Assembly (NCBI GenBank): GCA_002418625.1
Contig: DIEM01000006.1
Coordinates: 1-8,084, forward strand
Reading direction: 5' to 3'
DNA: 8,084 nt
DNA from: Firmicutes bacterium UBA5774
GTDB lineage: Bacteria; Bacillota; Clostridia; Peptostreptococcales; Anaerovoracaceae
Shown here: piece after piece, positions 1 through 6,048 of the stretch
Numbering within the stretch: the first letter of the stretch is position 1
How the letters are laid out: each line of letters opens with the position of its first letter
Position numbers and translations under genes: made by a program
The notes under the pieces: generated by a model
The model's input: only the letters and a program-made list of their open reading frames with translations
The model's database searches: none
What the model was told of the DNA's origin: nothing

Positions 1-670
1 CTCCGCCCGGCGGCGGACTGTCAAAGCGGATGCCCGTGCACCAGTTGGATACGATGCCGACGGCCGCATAACACATGCCCAGCTCCTTTGCAAGAACGCA
101 CTCCGGCACATTGGTCATGCCGACCACGTCACCGCCCAGCATTCCGAACATCCTGATCTCGGCCGCGGTTTCAAATCTTGGGCCTTCCGTACAGACGTAG
201 ACGGCCCTGCCCTTGATGTCGATCCCTGCAGCCGGCGCTGCCAGCTCCAGCCTGTCGGACAATTGCGGACAATACGGGCTGCCCATGACGACATGCCGCA
301 CAGCGCCATCGCTGCCGTCAAAAAAGGTCTGCACCCTTGATTTGGTAAAATCGATGAAATCCTTCAGCAGGACCACATCGCCGACGCCGAAGCTTTCCCT
401 CATTGAGCCGACGGCGCAGGTCGCCAGGATCTCGTCGACCTCCAGCAGTTTCAGCGCCTTGATATTGGCCCTATAATTGATCAGATGGGGCGGAACCGCA
501 TGGCTTCTGCCATGGCGGGCGAGAAACACGATCTCGCCCGCGGGCGTCTCAAGGACGTCCACATCGACATCGCCGTATTCCGTCCCGACCTTCCGCGCCG
601 TCAGGACGGAATCCGGAAACTGTCCGGTCAGTCCGTAGACGCCGGTTCCGCCAATTATCGCTTTTCTCAT
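1..670 (-). CDS. mtnP: MTAP/PNP-family nucleoside phosphorylase, probably 6-oxopurine type (3' end cut by window edge)
   Basis: Cleaves a 5'-methylthio-nucleoside with phosphate to free base and 5-methylthioribose-1-phosphate in the cytosol. Only the first 223 codons are present; family members are about 260-290 residues, so some 40 or more are missing past base 1. Family motifs visible: GGTG at residues 7-10 (phosphate loop), RHGRSH at 52-57, NYRAN at 65-69, the CAVGSMRE segment at 85-92, TEGPRFET at 161-168 and GMTNVPE at 184-190. The purine-contact segment reads SNWCTG (208-213), with N209 and C211 where adenine-specific MTAPs such as human have two aspartates (TDYDCW). This suggests preference for hypoxanthine/guanine-type bases such as methylthioinosine. 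ATG at 670-668 is preceded by a purine-rich GGAAGGCGGGGAA stretch. The gene starts 22 bp after the MTA/SAH deaminase, so the two are very likely co-transcribed. Family assignment is secure; substrate specificity is inferred. Confidence 0.93.
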   Translation of the reverse strand, partial: MRKAIIGGTGVYGLTGQFPDSVLTARKVGTEYGDVDVDVLETPAGEIVFLARHGRSHAVPPHLINYRANIKALKLLEVDEILATCAVGSMRESFGVGDVVLLKDFIDFTKSRVQTFFDGSDGAVRHVVMGSPYCPQLSDRLELAAPAAGIDIKGRAVYVCTEGPRFETAAEIRMFGMLGGDVVGMTNVPECVLAKELGMCYAAVGIVSNWCTGIRFDSPPPGG

Positions 671-692
671 AAGTTCCCCGCCTTCCGGTCCA

Positions 693-2003
693 TCAGCCAT
701 GCAAAGCGGTGACGATACGGCTCCTGATCCGCTCCGCGTTCCACATGGCTTTCTCTATATCAATAGTAGTATATACACCGTCCTTATAAAGAACCTTTCC
801 GCCAGCCATCGTCAGGCAGACATCCGTACCGACGGCAGAATAGACGATATTGTTGACCACGCTATGGCAAGGCTTGAGATAAGGCTCATCCGACTTGAGG
901 ACGATCAGGTCCGCGCGGAAGCCTTCCTTCAGCAGACCGGTATCCATACGGCCCTGGGACCGGGCGCCGTTCACAGTGGCGGCCGCCAATGCCTGTCCTG
1001 GCGTGATGATCGTCGGATCCATCTTGTTCGCCTTGTGGATCAGCGCAAAAAACTTGATCTCCTCAAGCATGTTCAGATTGTTGTTGCTGGCTGCGCTGTC
1101 CGTTCCTATGGCCACATTGACGCCTCGCGCCATCAGCCCCGGCGCGTCGCAAATCCCGCTGGCCAGCTTCAGATTGCTTTTCGGACAGGTGGCGACGCTG
1201 ACGCCTTTTTCCGCAAGTATGTCATAATCATCCCCCTCGATCCAGACGCAGTGGGCAGCCGTCGTCTTATTGTCAAACAGCTTCATATCCCTGAAATACT
1301 GCACCGGCGTCGCTCCGCCCCGGCGCTCCTTGCACGCCTCATGCTCCTCCCGGGTCTCGGACACATGAACCTGCACGAGCATACCCGTCTCAAGGCCGTA
1401 TTCCGCCAACTGCGATACGACCTTCGGCGTTGACGTATATTCCCCATGGATGCTCAGATCGACCAGCAGATTGCCGTTACCGGCGCCATGATAATTTTCA
1501 AAAAGATATTTCGCAGCCGCGAACGATGGCAGCTCCCTGTACGCGCTGTCATCGAAGCAAACTGTTCCTACGCTCAAATTGCACATCGCGCCGCTCTCCA
1601 ATATCGCGCGGCACATATCTTCGCCGTGATAATACATGTCCGTCGTCGAAACGATGCCGAAGCGAAGCATCTCCGCAATGCCAAGCAGCGTGCCGTGATA
1701 GACGTCTTCTCCCGTCAGGTGGTTTTCAAAAGGAAATATCCTGTCATTCAGCCAGGCATGCAGCGTCATGTTCTCTCCATAACCCCGCAGAAGCGACATC
1801 GGAATATGGCTGTGGGCGTTCATGAATGCCGGCATCAGAATCTTCCCGGCCCCTTCATATATTTCCCCTTCATATAATTCCCTATCATATTTTTCGGGCA
1901 GTCCGCTCCCGATAAAAGCTATGCGGCCATCCCTGACCAGCAGGTTCCGGTGCTCCTCCGCCTCGAACCGCTCGTTGACGATCGTTATATCCTTAAAAAG
2001 CAT
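693..2003 (-). CDS. mtaD: 5'-methylthioadenosine / S-adenosylhomocysteine deaminase (amidohydrolase)
   Basis: 436-residue zinc amidohydrolase, the usual family length. It deaminates 5'-methylthioadenosine, S-adenosylhomocysteine and probably 5'-deoxyadenosine to inosine analogues plus ammonia. Metal-site residues seen: H64 and H66 in NAHSH, H213 in VHVSET, and D302 in GTDSAASNNNL. Likely substrate residues: E93 after the WLNDRIFPF segment, H186 in IHGEYTS, E216 and H251 in AAHCVW. These match the order known for Thermotoga maritima TM0936. The early LLRGYGENMTLHAWL segment and the TDSAASNN motif separate this subgroup from guanine or cytosine deaminases. ATG at 2003 follows AAAAGGAGG with 10-nt spacing. 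It heads an operon with the phosphorylase 22 bp downstream, so its product is likely the phosphorylase's substrate. Related 5'-deoxyadenosine deaminase activity is possible and cannot be distinguished from sequence. Confidence 0.93.
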   Translation of the reverse strand: MLFKDITIVNERFEAEEHRNLLVRDGRIAFIGSGLPEKYDRELYEGEIYEGAGKILMPAFMNAHSHIPMSLLRGYGENMTLHAWLNDRIFPFENHLTGEDVYHGTLLGIAEMLRFGIVSTTDMYYHGEDMCRAILESGAMCNLSVGTVCFDDSAYRELPSFAAAKYLFENYHGAGNGNLLVDLSIHGEYTSTPKVVSQLAEYGLETGMLVQVHVSETREEHEACKERRGGATPVQYFRDMKLFDNKTTAAHCVWIEGDDYDILAEKGVSVATCPKSNLKLASGICDAPGLMARGVNVAIGTDSAASNNNLNMLEEIKFFALIHKANKMDPTIITPGQALAAATVNGARSQGRMDTGLLKEGFRADLIVLKSDEPYLKPCHSVVNNIVYSAVGTDVCLTMAGGKVLYKDGVYTTIDIEKAMWNAERIRSRIVTALHG

Positions 2004-2013
2004 GATCGCTATG

Positions 2014-2022
2014 CCTCCTTTT
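2014..2022 (-). promoter_or_regulatory. Strong ribosome binding site of the MTA/SAH deaminase
   Basis: Read on the minus strand this is AAAAGGAGG, a near-perfect anti-16S match lying 10 nt before the ATG at 2003. It fixes the start of the deaminase. Confidence 0.85.
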
Positions 2023-2036
2023 CAATTATTAAAAAC

Positions 2037-2045
2037 ATTCTATCA
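2037..2045 (-). promoter_or_regulatory. Extended -10 promoter for the MTA salvage operon
   Basis: On the minus strand the bases read TGATAGAAT: TG, one base, then TAGAAT, five of six matches to the sigma-A -10 box. The T-rich -35 region around 2060-2066 has no good TTGACA, which is typical of extended -10 promoters. Transcription would begin near 2030, giving a leader of about 27 nt that carries the AAAAGGAGG site. If this is the main promoter, the structured DNA farther upstream is not in the mRNA leader. Confidence 0.5.
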
Positions 2046-2133
2046 GAGTTCCCTTAAAAATAAAAGAAATTGGAACCGTCATTTTCCGACAGAAAACCCG
2101 GGATTCAATTATTTTTTAATCAAACGCTAATCT

Positions 2134-2296
2134 TTCGATCCGATCCGCCGATATATCGAATGGAGCCTGAAAACTCCGCGAGCGAAGCGAAAATCCCGCC
2201 GGACCGTTCTCCTTGCCTGGCACAGGAAGGCAAGGAGAGCGCCCCGATGGGGTCTGCATCTGTACCCCTCTCCCTGCAACCATATGGCGACAGGGA
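2134..2296. repeat. Dense cluster of inverted repeats in the intergenic region
   Basis: Five or six potential stem-loops lie within about 160 bp. TTCGAT/ATCGAA pairs 2134-2139 with 2155-2160. GGAG/CTCC pairs around 2162-2177. TCTCCTTGCCT/AGGCAAGGAGA pairs 2208-2218 with 2228-2238, a perfect 11-bp stem with a 9-nt loop. CCCC/GGGG pairs 2242-2245 with 2249-2252, and GGGGT/ACCCC pairs 2249-2253 with 2264-2268; these two share one strand and exclude each other. TCCCTG/CAGGGA pairs 2271-2276 with 2291-2296. No known riboswitch consensus was recognised. It could be part of an RNA leader, a small RNA or a dispersed palindromic element; strand is undecided. Confidence 0.5.
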
Positions 2297-2360
2297 AATT
2301 ATCATAAACAAAGTACAGTCGAATTTATAAATACGTAAACAAATCGCTAAAATGTTTACT

Positions 2361-2387
2361 AAAAAACCCGCCATCTCACAGGCGCGG
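2361..2387 (-). terminator. Probable intrinsic terminator downstream of the thioesterase
   Basis: On the minus strand a CGCC/GGCG stem, extended to about 6 bp by a CC/GG pair across a one-base bulge, encloses an 8-nt TGTGAGAT loop and is followed by TTTTTT. It lies about 165 nt beyond the thioesterase stop, so it would end that transcript before the deaminase promoter. The stem is short, hence moderate confidence. Confidence 0.5.
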
Positions 2388-2549
2388 CGAAAACACCTCA
2401 AAAACGCATAGTGAGTAGTACGGAGCAAATCGAGCCAGCGTTCAGCCATCACCATTTACGGCGATTGGGCGACATACCAACCGCTAAAGTTTAGGAAAAC
2501 TTATCATGGCTTCCCGGAATGGCTATCCATAACATATTATCTTATCTTA

Positions 2550-2969
2550 TTATTTCAGGCTCTTCGCCACTTCCCTCAGCTTCGCTTCCTCTTCATCCGC
2601 CGGTTCAGGCAGAACGATGCCATGCGGCTTCTTATTGCCATCGTGATCCACACAGACAAACGTTACAAAACCATTGGTCAGCAGCACTTCTTCATCGTTC
2701 CTGCCGCTCCAGGTATAGACCGTCAGGCTGGTTGTTCCCGCATAGACAACCTTTGAATAAATGAACAGCAGGCTTCCTTTATTTAATGGTTTGGGAAATT
2801 CCATGCCGTGCACTTTGATGCATACGATGTCAGTTGGCTCTCCATGCAGCGCCGCCGCCGCGACGAATGAGGATTCCACGAACCATTCCGCCATCCTTCC
2901 GGCAAAAAGTGTCCCGTGATGATTGAGATCCTCCGATTTTATCAAATGTGTGCATGTATATTTTTTCAT
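2550..2969 (-). CDS. Hotdog-fold acyl-CoA thioesterase (YciA/ACOT type)
   Basis: 139-residue single-domain cytosolic protein. It is expected to hydrolyse acyl-CoA to free acid and CoA. The family signature is NHHGTLFAG at residues 16-24, with E32 downstream in WFVES at the usual acidic catalytic position. The second half shows the expected strands: a VCIKVHGMEFPKPL segment at about 49-62, a GSLLFIYSKV segment (bulk-solvent strand) at 65-74, and LTNGFVTFVCVD at 97-108. An acidic-basic helix closes the C-terminus. ATG at 2969 follows GAGGGAG with 6-nt spacing. A strong terminator lies between it and pilT, so it is probably a separate transcription unit, although I could not identify a clear promoter. 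Chain-length specificity cannot be read from the sequence, and nothing ties it functionally to its neighbours. Confidence 0.88.
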   Translation of the reverse strand: MKKYTCTHLIKSEDLNHHGTLFAGRMAEWFVESSFVAAAALHGEPTDIVCIKVHGMEFPKPLNKGSLLFIYSKVVYAGTTSLTVYTWSGRNDEEVLLTNGFVTFVCVDHDGNKKPHGIVLPEPADEEEAKLREVAKSLK

Positions 2970-2996
2970 TTTTTTCTCCCTCTCTTACTTCCCGGC

Positions 2997-3028
2997 ATGC
3001 CGATCGGCATCCGGCTTCCGTTCGCCGG
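2997..3028. repeat. Tandem palindromes upstream of the thioesterase
   Basis: ATGCCGATCGGCAT at 2997-3010 is a perfect 14-bp palindrome. It is followed directly by CCGGC/GCCGG arms at 3011-3015 and 3024-3028. They sit 28-59 bp before the thioesterase start, between the pilT terminator and the ribosome binding site. They could be an operator or 5' leader hairpins. Confidence 0.45.
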
Positions 3029-3077
3029 CAGCTGCGCCTTTTTTGGATTTTCCCGCCGTCCGGGCCGCATTCCGATT

Positions 3078-3113
3078 AAAAAATTCAGCAGGCGAAAACC
3101 TTTCCGCCTGCTG
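3078..3113 (-). terminator. Strong intrinsic terminator of the pilB-pilT operon
   Basis: CAGCAGGCG (3086-3094) and CGCCTGCTG (3105-3113) form a perfect 9-bp GC-rich stem with a 10-nt loop. Read on the minus strand it is followed by AATTTTTT. It lies about 50 nt after the pilT stop codon, so it ends the pilus ATPase transcript and insulates the thioesterase. Confidence 0.85.
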
Positions 3114-3164
3114 CAAATCACATTCAATTCTCTTGCTGGATCGTCCATAATGCCGATCCCGTGA

Positions 3165-4229
3165 TCAAATCGCCGACATATACCTCTTGAATGTATCTGG
3201 ATCGACGCATCTGCTGTAGGCGTCCTCGGTGGTGATGATCTTGCTCTTGGCAAGCTGGGCCAGCGAAAAGTCCATCGGCATCATTCCGTTCTTGATGTTG
3301 GTCTGGAGAATCGTATCGATCTGGTGGGTCTTGCCTTCGCGAATCAAATTTCTGATCGCGTCGTTGACCACGAGCACTTCCATTGCCGGCACGATCATCT
3401 TGTCGTCGGCCGTCTTCAGAAGCTGCTGGCAGACGATGCCCTGCAGGGCTGTCGAAAGCTGGCCCCGAACCTGATGCTGCTGATGGGGCGGGAAGGTGTC
3501 GATGATCCTGTCGACCGTCTGGGAAGCCGTCGTCGTATGCAGCGTGGACATGACGAAATGGCCTGTTTCAGCTGCGGATATGGCGATGGAGATCGTTTCG
3601 AAGTCTCGCATCTCTCCGACCAGGATGACGTCCGGGTCTTCACGCAGGGCTGCGCGCAGCGCATTGCTGAAGCTCTGGGAATCGCTGCCGATCTCCCTCT
3701 GGTTGACCAGGCACTTGTTATGCTTGTGCATATATTCGATCGGATCCTCGATGGTCAAAATGTGGCATTTACGGTTGGCGTTGATATAACCGACCATGGC
3801 CGCGAGCGTCGTGGATTTTCCGGAGCCGGTCGGGCCGGTGACCAGAAACAGTCCTCTGGGCTTCATGGCCATCGTGTTCAGAATGGAAGGAAGCCTCAAT
3901 TCCTCGACAGTAGGGATCTTCGTATTGATCATCCTCAGGGCCGCGGTGCAGGATCCGCGCTGCCTGTAGACATTGACCCTGTAGCGGTTCGTGCTCGGCA
4001 GCGACCAGGAAAAGTCGACCTCGCCTTTCTCCTCGAATATCTGCTGCTTTTCAGGTGTCATGAGGCCGTAGCAAATCGCCTGGCTTTCCTCCGGCGTCAG
4101 CAATTCTTCACCGTACGCAACCAGTTCCCCCCTGACGCGGATCACCGGCGGTCTCCCGACCGTGAAATGGATGTCCGAGGCCTTGAGCTGCTGAGCCTTG
4201 ACCATAATGCTGATAATATCGTACGCCAT
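3165..4229 (-). CDS. pilT: Type IV pilus retraction ATPase PilT
   Basis: 354-residue cytoplasmic hexameric ATPase of the secretion ATPase family. It powers pilus disassembly, giving twitching motility and often DNA uptake. The N-terminal PAS-like domain (about 1-110) contains the SDIHFTVGRPPVIRVRGEL segment. The RecA-like domain has Walker A GPTGSGKST at 132-140 (K138), the Asp box TIEDPIEY with E161 and D162, the Walker B region DPDVILVGEMRD at 198-209, and the His box with H224 and H231. AIRNLIREGK at 291-300 is the C-terminal signature that marks PilT rather than PilB. There is no tetracysteine zinc site, as expected for PilT. ATG at 4229 follows AAGGAGG with 9-nt spacing. It lies 60 bp after pilB and has no convincing promoter of its own, so co-transcription is likely. 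All ATPase motifs are intact. Confidence 0.96.
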   Translation of the reverse strand: MAYDIISIMVKAQQLKASDIHFTVGRPPVIRVRGELVAYGEELLTPEESQAICYGLMTPEKQQIFEEKGEVDFSWSLPSTNRYRVNVYRQRGSCTAALRMINTKIPTVEELRLPSILNTMAMKPRGLFLVTGPTGSGKSTTLAAMVGYINANRKCHILTIEDPIEYMHKHNKCLVNQREIGSDSQSFSNALRAALREDPDVILVGEMRDFETISIAISAAETGHFVMSTLHTTTASQTVDRIIDTFPPHQQHQVRGQLSTALQGIVCQQLLKTADDKMIVPAMEVLVVNDAIRNLIREGKTHQIDTILQTNIKNGMMPMDFSLAQLAKSKIITTEDAYSRCVDPDTFKRYMSAI

Positions 4230-4289
4230 AAAATACTTCCTCCTTTTATTGTATCTGATCTTCTGTCAATAACTTAATCTATAACTCCA

Positions 4290-5969
4290 TCAATCAACAC
4301 TGTAAGTGACCTTGATCAATTCGTCCACGGTCGTGATGCCGCTGAGCACCAGCTCGGTACAGCTCTGCCTCAGCGTCGTGGTTCCCTGCCTGATCGCCAT
4401 CTGGGCGATCTGGTCCGTCGTCCCCCTGCGGTCCACAAGGTCGCGGATCTCTCTAGTAACGACCAGGATCTCATGGATCCCGCTCCTGCCTTTATAGCCA
4501 GTAAAATTACAGGTTGGACAGCCCGCGCCCTTGTACAGCGGCAGCGGCTCCTTCATCTTCAGCATCAGCATCTCGCTGTGGGACGGCCTGTAAGAGGTTT
4601 TGCAGCGCGGGCAGATATTTCTGACAAGCCTCTGGGCGATGACGCCAACCAGCGATGAAGATACCATGTAAGGCTCGATCCCCATGTCGACCAAACGGGC
4701 GACGGAAGACGCCGAGTCGTTGGTATGGATCGTGCTCAGTACCAAATGTCCCGTAATGGACGCCCGGATGGCAATCTCCGCCGTCTCCGAGTCACGGATC
4801 TCGCCGATCATGATGATGTCCGGGTCCTGACGAAGGATGGATCGAAGGCCGTTGGCAAAGGTCAGTCCCGCCTTCGCGTTTACCTGGACCTGGTTGATGC
4901 CGGCCAGCTTGTACTCGACCGGATCCTCGACCGTTATGATATTGACCTCGGGCTTATTTATTTCTTTTAACAGCGTGTACAATGTGGTGGTCTTACCGGA
5001 GCCGGTAGGCCCGGATACCAATATGATGCCGTTGGGGCTGGCCGTGATCTTGTCAAACAGGATCATATTCGGATCCGAAATGCCCAGCTGCTTCCTGTCA
5101 AGGGCGCCGGACGAGCCTCCCAGAATACGGATGACGATCTTCTCTCCATAGACGGTCGGCAGCATGGAGATACGCAGGTCGATATCCATGCCGTCAACGG
5201 TCGTCTCAACACGGCCGTCCTGAGGGATCCTCTTTTCGGCGATGTCCATCTGCCCCATGATCTTGATCCTCGTCGTAATGGCGGGATGGGCCGACATCGT
5301 GGAGGTCATGACCTCCTGGAGCTGGCCGTCGATCCTGAAACGGACCTTCAAATCCGTGGCTGTAGGCTCTATATGGATATCGCTGGCATTCGACTTGATG
5401 GCATGCTGCAGGATGGAATTGATCAGACGGACGACCGGCGCGTTGGCCACTTCGCTCTCCGAAAGCTCCGAAAGCCCGGCAATATTAAGCTTCCCATATT
5501 CCTTCTTGAGATCCTCGAAGGCTTTTTCCGCGACCTCGCTGCCATAATACCGGTCGATGGCGTTCGCGATGTCCTTCTGCGGCGTTATCGCGACGCTGAT
5601 CTCCATGCCGCTGGCATTGCGCACGTCGTCCACCGCGTAAAAATTCAGCGGATCGGACATGACGATCGTCAGGACCTTGCCTTCCTTCTTGATCGGGATC
5701 AGGTTGTGCTTCTTGGCCAGCGTCTCGGATATCATGGCGCAGGCTTCCTTGTCTATGGCGATGTCGGTGATATCGATATAAGGCACATGGAACAGGTATT
5801 CCAGACCCTTGAACAATGTCTTCTCATCGATATAGCCCATCTCCACCAGTGTCGTGCCGAGGACGGCATTCTTGGCCTTGGCCACATTCAGCGCCTCGTC
5901 CAGCTGCGCCTGCGTTATGGCGCCCGCCTCTATCAGTATTTCCCCTAGTCTTTTATGTTTTGCGCCCAT
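4290..5969 (-). CDS. pilB: Type IV pilus assembly ATPase PilB (GspE family)
   Basis: 559-residue cytoplasmic ATPase that drives pilin polymerisation. In order: an N-terminal MshEN-type domain (about 1-145) with two RLGxxL-like repeats at residues 7 and 36; a middle domain with SDIHIEP near 196-202 and RFRIDGQLQ; Walker A GPTGSGKTT at 320-328; the Asp box TVEDPVEY with E348 and D349; Walker B DPDIIMIGEIRD at 382-393; the His box with H408 and H415; and a zinc tetracysteine C453-x2-C456 / C484-x2-C487 typical of GspE/PilB. I choose ATG at 5969 because GGAG lies 8 nt before it. A GTG two codons earlier (5975) would leave only 2 nt to that site. The MshEN repeats lack the terminal glutamine of c-di-GMP-binding examples. 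First gene of a pilB-pilT operon, divergent from the prepilin peptidase. Confidence 0.95.
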   Translation of the reverse strand: MGAKHKRLGEILIEAGAITQAQLDEALNVAKAKNAVLGTTLVEMGYIDEKTLFKGLEYLFHVPYIDITDIAIDKEACAMISETLAKKHNLIPIKKEGKVLTIVMSDPLNFYAVDDVRNASGMEISVAITPQKDIANAIDRYYGSEVAEKAFEDLKKEYGKLNIAGLSELSESEVANAPVVRLINSILQHAIKSNASDIHIEPTATDLKVRFRIDGQLQEVMTSTMSAHPAITTRIKIMGQMDIAEKRIPQDGRVETTVDGMDIDLRISMLPTVYGEKIVIRILGGSSGALDRKQLGISDPNMILFDKITASPNGIILVSGPTGSGKTTTLYTLLKEINKPEVNIITVEDPVEYKLAGINQVQVNAKAGLTFANGLRSILRQDPDIIMIGEIRDSETAEIAIRASITGHLVLSTIHTNDSASSVARLVDMGIEPYMVSSSLVGVIAQRLVRNICPRCKTSYRPSHSEMLMLKMKEPLPLYKGAGCPTCNFTGYKGRSGIHEILVVTREIRDLVDRRGTTDQIAQMAIRQGTTTLRQSCTELVLSGITTVDELIKVTYSVD

Positions 5970-5977
5970 ATCCACAT

Positions 5978-5983
5978 CTCCAT
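5978..5983 (-). promoter_or_regulatory. Ribosome binding site that decides the pilB start
   Basis: Minus-strand ATGGAG places its GGAG 8 nt before ATG 5969-5967 but only 2 nt before the alternative GTG 5975-5973. It therefore supports the shorter 559-residue product. Confidence 0.65.
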
Positions 5984-6032
5984 CTTGAATTAATGTAATT
6001 TTATGATAACATACTATGTATGATTCCAGTAC

Positions 6033-6040
6033 AAAGGCGG
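6033..6040 (+). promoter_or_regulatory. Ribosome binding site that decides the prepilin peptidase start
   Basis: AAAGGCGG lies 8 nt before ATG 6049. The upstream in-frame ATG at 6016 has only AT-rich DNA before it and no Shine-Dalgarno match. Confidence 0.65.
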
Positions 6041-6048
6041 TAAAAATT

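Larger units (their letters stand above)
2004..2549. other. 545-bp intergenic region without a supported gene
   Basis: This stretch lies between the thioesterase stop and the deaminase start. It holds, from left to right, the deaminase Shine-Dalgarno sequence and extended -10 promoter, the inverted-repeat cluster (2134-2296), an AT-rich part with a GTAAAC/GTTTAC inverted repeat (2335-2340 with 2354-2359), a likely minus-strand terminator (2361-2387), and a short CTAAAGTTTAG palindrome near 2483-2493. One minus-strand reading frame spans 2455-2120 (111 codons) but has no ribosome binding site and an unnatural composition, so I treat the region as non-coding. Confidence 0.6.
5970..6048. promoter_or_regulatory. 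Divergent pilB / prepilin peptidase control region
   Basis: About 79 bp, AT-rich, must carry the starts of both divergent transcripts unless promoters lie inside genes. It holds several AT-rich -10-like hexamers (for example TATGAT at 6002-6007 on the plus strand and TAAAAT near 5997-6002 on the minus strand), but none has a well-spaced -35. A CATAC-TAT-GTATG inverted repeat at 6010-6022 lies near the middle and could be a shared operator. Exact promoter positions cannot be assigned. Confidence 0.4.

Noticed and set aside
699..1433. A 244-codon plus-strand open frame opposite the MTA/SAH deaminase
   Set aside because: Antisense to an intact amidohydrolase; composition is typical of a shadow frame.
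2082..2096. TTTTC-CGACA-GAAAA inverted repeat as a CodY-like operator for the deaminase
   Set aside because: The spacing does not fit the CodY consensus, and it lies roughly 50-65 bp upstream of the inferred start with no other support.
2120..2455. A 111-codon minus-strand open frame in the intergenic region
   Set aside because: No Shine-Dalgarno sequence before its ATG, it runs through a terminator hairpin and several inverted repeats, and its residue make-up (many Arg, Cys, Ser) is not protein-like.
2120..2520. SAM-I, SAH, purine or c-di-GMP riboswitch upstream of the deaminase or near pilus genes
   Set aside because: I looked for the conserved cores on both strands and found none. A CTTATCA stretch near 2500 lacks the other SAM-I elements.
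3026..3044. Plus-strand terminator (GC-rich GGCAGCTGCGCC followed by TTTTTT)
   Set aside because: The stem is only about 3 bp and no plus-strand gene precedes it.
4264..4269. Perfect TTGACA (minus strand) in the pilB-pilT gap as a pilT promoter -35
   Set aside because: The nearest good -10 (TACAAT) is only 10 bp away and no acceptable -10 lies 16-18 bp downstream.
3324..4277. A 317-codon plus-strand open frame opposite pilT
   Set aside because: It lies entirely antisense to a complete pilT with all motifs, is rich in Arg, Asp and His as expected of a mirrored GC-rich gene, and shows no family motif.
5286..5948. A 220-codon plus-strand open frame opposite pilB
   Set aside because: Antisense shadow of the PilB coding sequence, with no recognisable motif or ribosome binding site.
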